NCBI GenBank assembly: GCA_005773145.1
Contig: SXHS01000263.1
Coordinates: 1-8,425 of the forward strand
DNA: 8,425 nucleotides
Source: Planctomycetaceae bacterium
Lineage (GTDB): Bacteria; Planctomycetota; Planctomycetia; Pirellulales; Pirellulaceae
Reading direction: 5' to 3'
Positions 6,283 through 8,425 of this stretch are shown here, one piece after another. The translations under genes and the position numbers were made by a program. The stretch's first letter is position 1; the number at the start of each line of letters is the position of its first letter. Under the pieces are notes generated by a model. The model was not told the origin of the DNA. It was given only the letters and a program-made list of their open reading frames with translations, and made no database searches.

Positions 6283-7766
6283 GCGTGTAAAGTCTCCATT
6301 GCTTCAATGTGACTCAGCCAGCCAAAGTGTGGCACGACGCTCAGGGCGTGCCCGGAGTGGGCTAGCTGGCGACAGGGTCCCCTCCACTCCTGGTGATTGC
6401 TGCGAATTTCAATCTCGCGCCAGTCTCCGACGCTGATCGGATAGCCCCGGCTATGGAACGCCTGACGCACGATGGGAATCTTGTCGACGTCAAAGCCCAT
6501 CAGGCTGGCGCTGGCGGCATCCACGCAACCGGGGTCGGTGCCAAATAGAACGACACGCGAATCCAGCGGATCGGGGTCCATCGGCCCATTACCCTGTCCG
6601 CCGATCACGCCGTCCACAAACGATAAATACGTTTTTCGAGTGGCCTGCGCTGGGCGGGGAAGCCTGCCGTCCGGCTGGCCGTAGAGGACGATCTTGTTGA
6701 GATCCAAACACATGCGCCAGGTAGTGTCGTTGCCGTACCAGTTGCCGCTGCGGATGACCCGGTCATTGTCTCCGAAGACGCTCTTGCCCGCTTTCCGGGC
6801 ACGTCGCAACAACCAACTCCCCAACCCGGGCACCGCCAGAGCAACCTTGCGCAGCGATTGGGCCCCGTGATGCTCGACTGTCCGTCGTAGCGTCATTGTA
6901 GGAAACTGATCTCCGCCGCTGCGTGGTGAACCTGTCGTGTGGTGGGGGAGCCAATTCTTGTTGCCGTTCACGCCGACAAGATTCTTCAGATTGACCGTAA
7001 TCCCCGCCTTTTTGTGTGTCTTTAGTTTGGGGAGATTGATGAAGACGTCGCAATGAACGGCCGATCCAGAAATCATGTACTCATGTCGCCCACCCGAATG
7101 ATGCCGATTGACCTCGCCGTCGTCGTAGTCCGCTCCGTAGTAGCGGCCCGCTCCCCGGTGACTTGCGAATTCACTGTGATCCGCCAAATCAAAGGCCAAG
7201 TAGCCATTGGGATCGCCGGCTAACGGTCGGCGATCCACAATCACATCCTCCACATTGGTCCATTCCTCTTGCCGCATATCAACCAGTTCCAGGCGACGCC
7301 CCTGTTTCTGGTAGTAGTCGCGAATCGACTCGAGTTGCAACAGTTGGACCAACTTAGAGAAGGAAGAATCCGTCTGCGGCGCGTCGGCAATCATGACCCG
7401 GCCGTCTCCACCCAAGGCCTTCCACACATAGTCGGCAACGGCTCGTATCACACTGCCGTGCGTCACGGTGTAGATCCAGCCAGCGCTGTCTCGCGGATGC
7501 AGTTCTTTGACAAGGTTGGGCTTGAGCAACACAAATTGCCCGGGCCGAATGAAGGCTGCCAACGGATTCCACTCCGGCGTTCCATACCGAGCGGCATCCA
7601 GTCCCGCCAGGCGCAAGCATTCGCGCACGGCGTGGTAGACGCCATTCGGTTCGGCACCAACCGGCAAGCCCGTCCACTCCGGATAGGATTGATCCGGATG
7701 GAAGGGGCCGAGTTGCGGGTACTCCGCTCGCTCAGCGCGCGCTATGACAACCGTCGATGATTTCAT
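6279..7766 (-). CDS. DUF362 domain protein
   Basis: This 495-residue protein is recognisable as DUF362 by F-V-L-L-K-P-N-L-V (78-86), GRVMIADAP (122-130), the highly conserved INLPKLKTHKKAGITVNLKN area (243-262) leading to LVGVNG (263-268), DGVIGGQGNGPM (385-396) and FGTDPGCVDAASASLMG (408-424). DUF362 proteins are sometimes fused to a 4Fe-4S ferredoxin domain; here the five Cys are scattered, so no iron-sulphur cluster is predicted. The biochemical activity of this family is not established. No signal peptide or membrane helix is evident. I chose ATG 7766: the frame is open to a TTG at 7814, but neither has a good ribosome site (only GAAGG 14 bases before the ATG), and residue 2 onward starts the conserved fold. 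Its TGA overlaps the ligase start in ATGA (6279-6282), so the two are almost certainly made from one message. The pair resembles DUF362/CapK-like pairs found in polysaccharide regions. Confidence 0.9.
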   Translation of the reverse strand: MKSSTVVIARAERAEYPQLGPFHPDQSYPEWTGLPVGAEPNGVYHAVRECLRLAGLDAARYGTPEWNPLAAFIRPGQFVLLKPNLVKELHPRDSAGWIYTVTHGSVIRAVADYVWKALGGDGRVMIADAPQTDSSFSKLVQLLQLESIRDYYQKQGRRLELVDMRQEEWTNVEDVIVDRRPLAGDPNGYLAFDLADHSEFASHRGAGRYYGADYDDGEVNRHHSGGRHEYMISGSAVHCDVFINLPKLKTHKKAGITVNLKNLVGVNGNKNWLPHHTTGSPRSGGDQFPTMTLRRTVEHHGAQSLRKVALAVPGLGSWLLRRARKAGKSVFGDNDRVIRSGNWYGNDTTWRMCLDLNKIVLYGQPDGRLPRPAQATRKTYLSFVDGVIGGQGNGPMDPDPLDSRVVLFGTDPGCVDAASASLMGFDVDKIPIVRQAFHSRGYPISVGDWREIEIRSNHQEWRGPCRQLAHSGHALSVVPHFGWLSHIEAMETLHA

Positions 7767-8425
7767 GTTAAGTTCGACGCCTTCGGACTCGATTTCGGAC
7801 AGGAAAACTTTCAACGCCAGCGGCGCGCGGACCTACCGTTTTCTGCTCTGCCGGGATTCGGGAGCGCAACGGGGGGGCGCAGCGACACACACCCCGGCTA
7901 CGAGACGATCGAGCGCGAGGGCGCACGACTCTCCGTCTAGCCCGGTGGCATGTCTGGGACGCTGTATGAAGCTGACTATGGCCTACAAATTATCGATCAC
8001 GCGCTCATGCTTCCCTCCACGCCACTCGTCCAACGGCTTAGGACTAATCAGGGCAGGGACCCCAACCGCATGCACCCACATACGCACGCGGACACACGCA
8101 CTGCCGCCGTGTGGCCTGGATCACCTGGGGAGTCTCAACAGGGCGCGCTACGCGCGCGCAACCTTCTCCCCGAAACGACCATAGGCAAGTTGCATGCCAG
8201 GTCGAAAAAAATAGAAGTTCTTGAATCGCAAACAATGGCACGACAATGGTTTACGTGGTTTCTTGTCCGGTTGCTGCGACCAAGAAATCGGCCGGGGTCC
8301 TTCACCAGTTTGGTGAAGGACCCCAGCCCATCTGCGCAAGTCCTTGGCAATAAATAAGTTGCGATCATCACGCCTCGAATCAGCCCCAGTCATCGGTCGA
8401 CGCCTGTTAATGCGCCTCGTCCGTA
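7767..8425. other. Gene-free region upstream of the DUF362 gene
   Basis: About 660 bases hold no convincing gene. Frames of up to 146 codons exist on both strands, but they are rich in Arg, Pro, Thr and His, lack ribosome sites, run into the DUF362 gene antisense (7744-8184), or read through the stem-loop at 8294-8324 (7950-8357, 8135-8371, 8148-8393). The stretch includes a seven-G run near 7871-7877 and a short GCGCGC-TAC-GCGCGC hairpin (8143-8157). I could not place a clear promoter for the DUF362 gene. A gene reading into the window from the right edge would be outside what I can see. Confidence 0.55.
8294..8324. repeat. Perfect 14-bp GC-rich stem-loop (terminator or dispersed hairpin candidate)
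   Basis: GGGGTCCTTCACCA (8294-8307) and its exact reverse complement TGGTGAAGGACCCC (8311-8324) are separated by GTT. The stem is perfect and would be very stable in RNA of either strand. No T-run follows on either strand, so it does not match a textbook intrinsic terminator. It may terminate a transcript entering from outside the window, or be a copy of a dispersed palindromic repeat. A short frame on the minus strand translates it as G-S-F-T-K-L-V-K-D-P, which I take as a by-product. Confidence 0.75.

Noticed and set aside
8294..8324. CRISPR repeat
   Set aside because: The hairpin occurs only once in the window and there is no repeat-spacer periodicity or cas gene.
7744..8357. Plus-strand frames at 7744-8184 and 7950-8357
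   Set aside because: Low-complexity, Arg/Thr/His-rich translations; one starts antisense within the DUF362 gene and the other reads through the perfect hairpin.
8135..8393. Two overlapping minus-strand frames of about 80 codons
   Set aside because: Both cross the stem-loop at 8294-8324 and overlap each other in different frames; no ribosome site or family likeness.

Overview
The window reads as chromosomal DNA from a moderately GC-rich bacterium. A planctomycete (Pirellulales-like) origin fits best: long conserved-looking hypothetical proteins, roomy intergenic regions, mixed use of Shine-Dalgarno sites, and an aroC next to an unrelated hypothetical membrane protein. This lineage call is an inference from overall look, not from a marker gene search. 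There is no rRNA, tRNA, CRISPR array, transposase or phage gene.

Layout. Positions 1-456 hold no gene. They contain a 30-bp inverted repeat (82-235) and a sigma70-like promoter (337-363) overlapped by a perfect 14-bp palindrome. This promoter serves the only plus-strand gene, 457-1665, a 402-residue protein of unknown function with two internal copies of a W-L-x-T-P-Q-x-D-L-A motif and a C-terminal CPLC segment. It converges with the minus-strand block, and the two stop codons share four bases.

Five genes lie on the minus strand, in transcription order: a DUF362 protein (7766-6279), a phenylacetate-CoA ligase/CapK-like adenylate-forming enzyme (6282-4822) joined to it by an ATGA overlap, chorismate synthase aroC (4639-3500), a membrane-anchored hypothetical protein with a faint AsmA-like look (3452-2163), and a 151-residue unknown (2117-1662). 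The first two form a tight translationally coupled pair, an arrangement often seen near surface-polysaccharide genes. A 182-bp gap separates the pair from aroC. That gap holds a TATAAT-type -10 and a G-quadruplex-capable tract ending four bases from the aroC start. The last three genes are spaced by 45-47 bp and could be one transcript.

Positions 7767-8425 hold no convincing gene but do hold a perfect 14-bp stem-loop (8294-8324). Apart from aroC and the two recognised families, functions are not assignable from sequence alone. I found no clear undescribed multi-gene system. The strongest leads are the palindrome-embedded promoter with its unknown repeat protein, the G-rich tract in front of aroC, and the DUF362/ligase pair.
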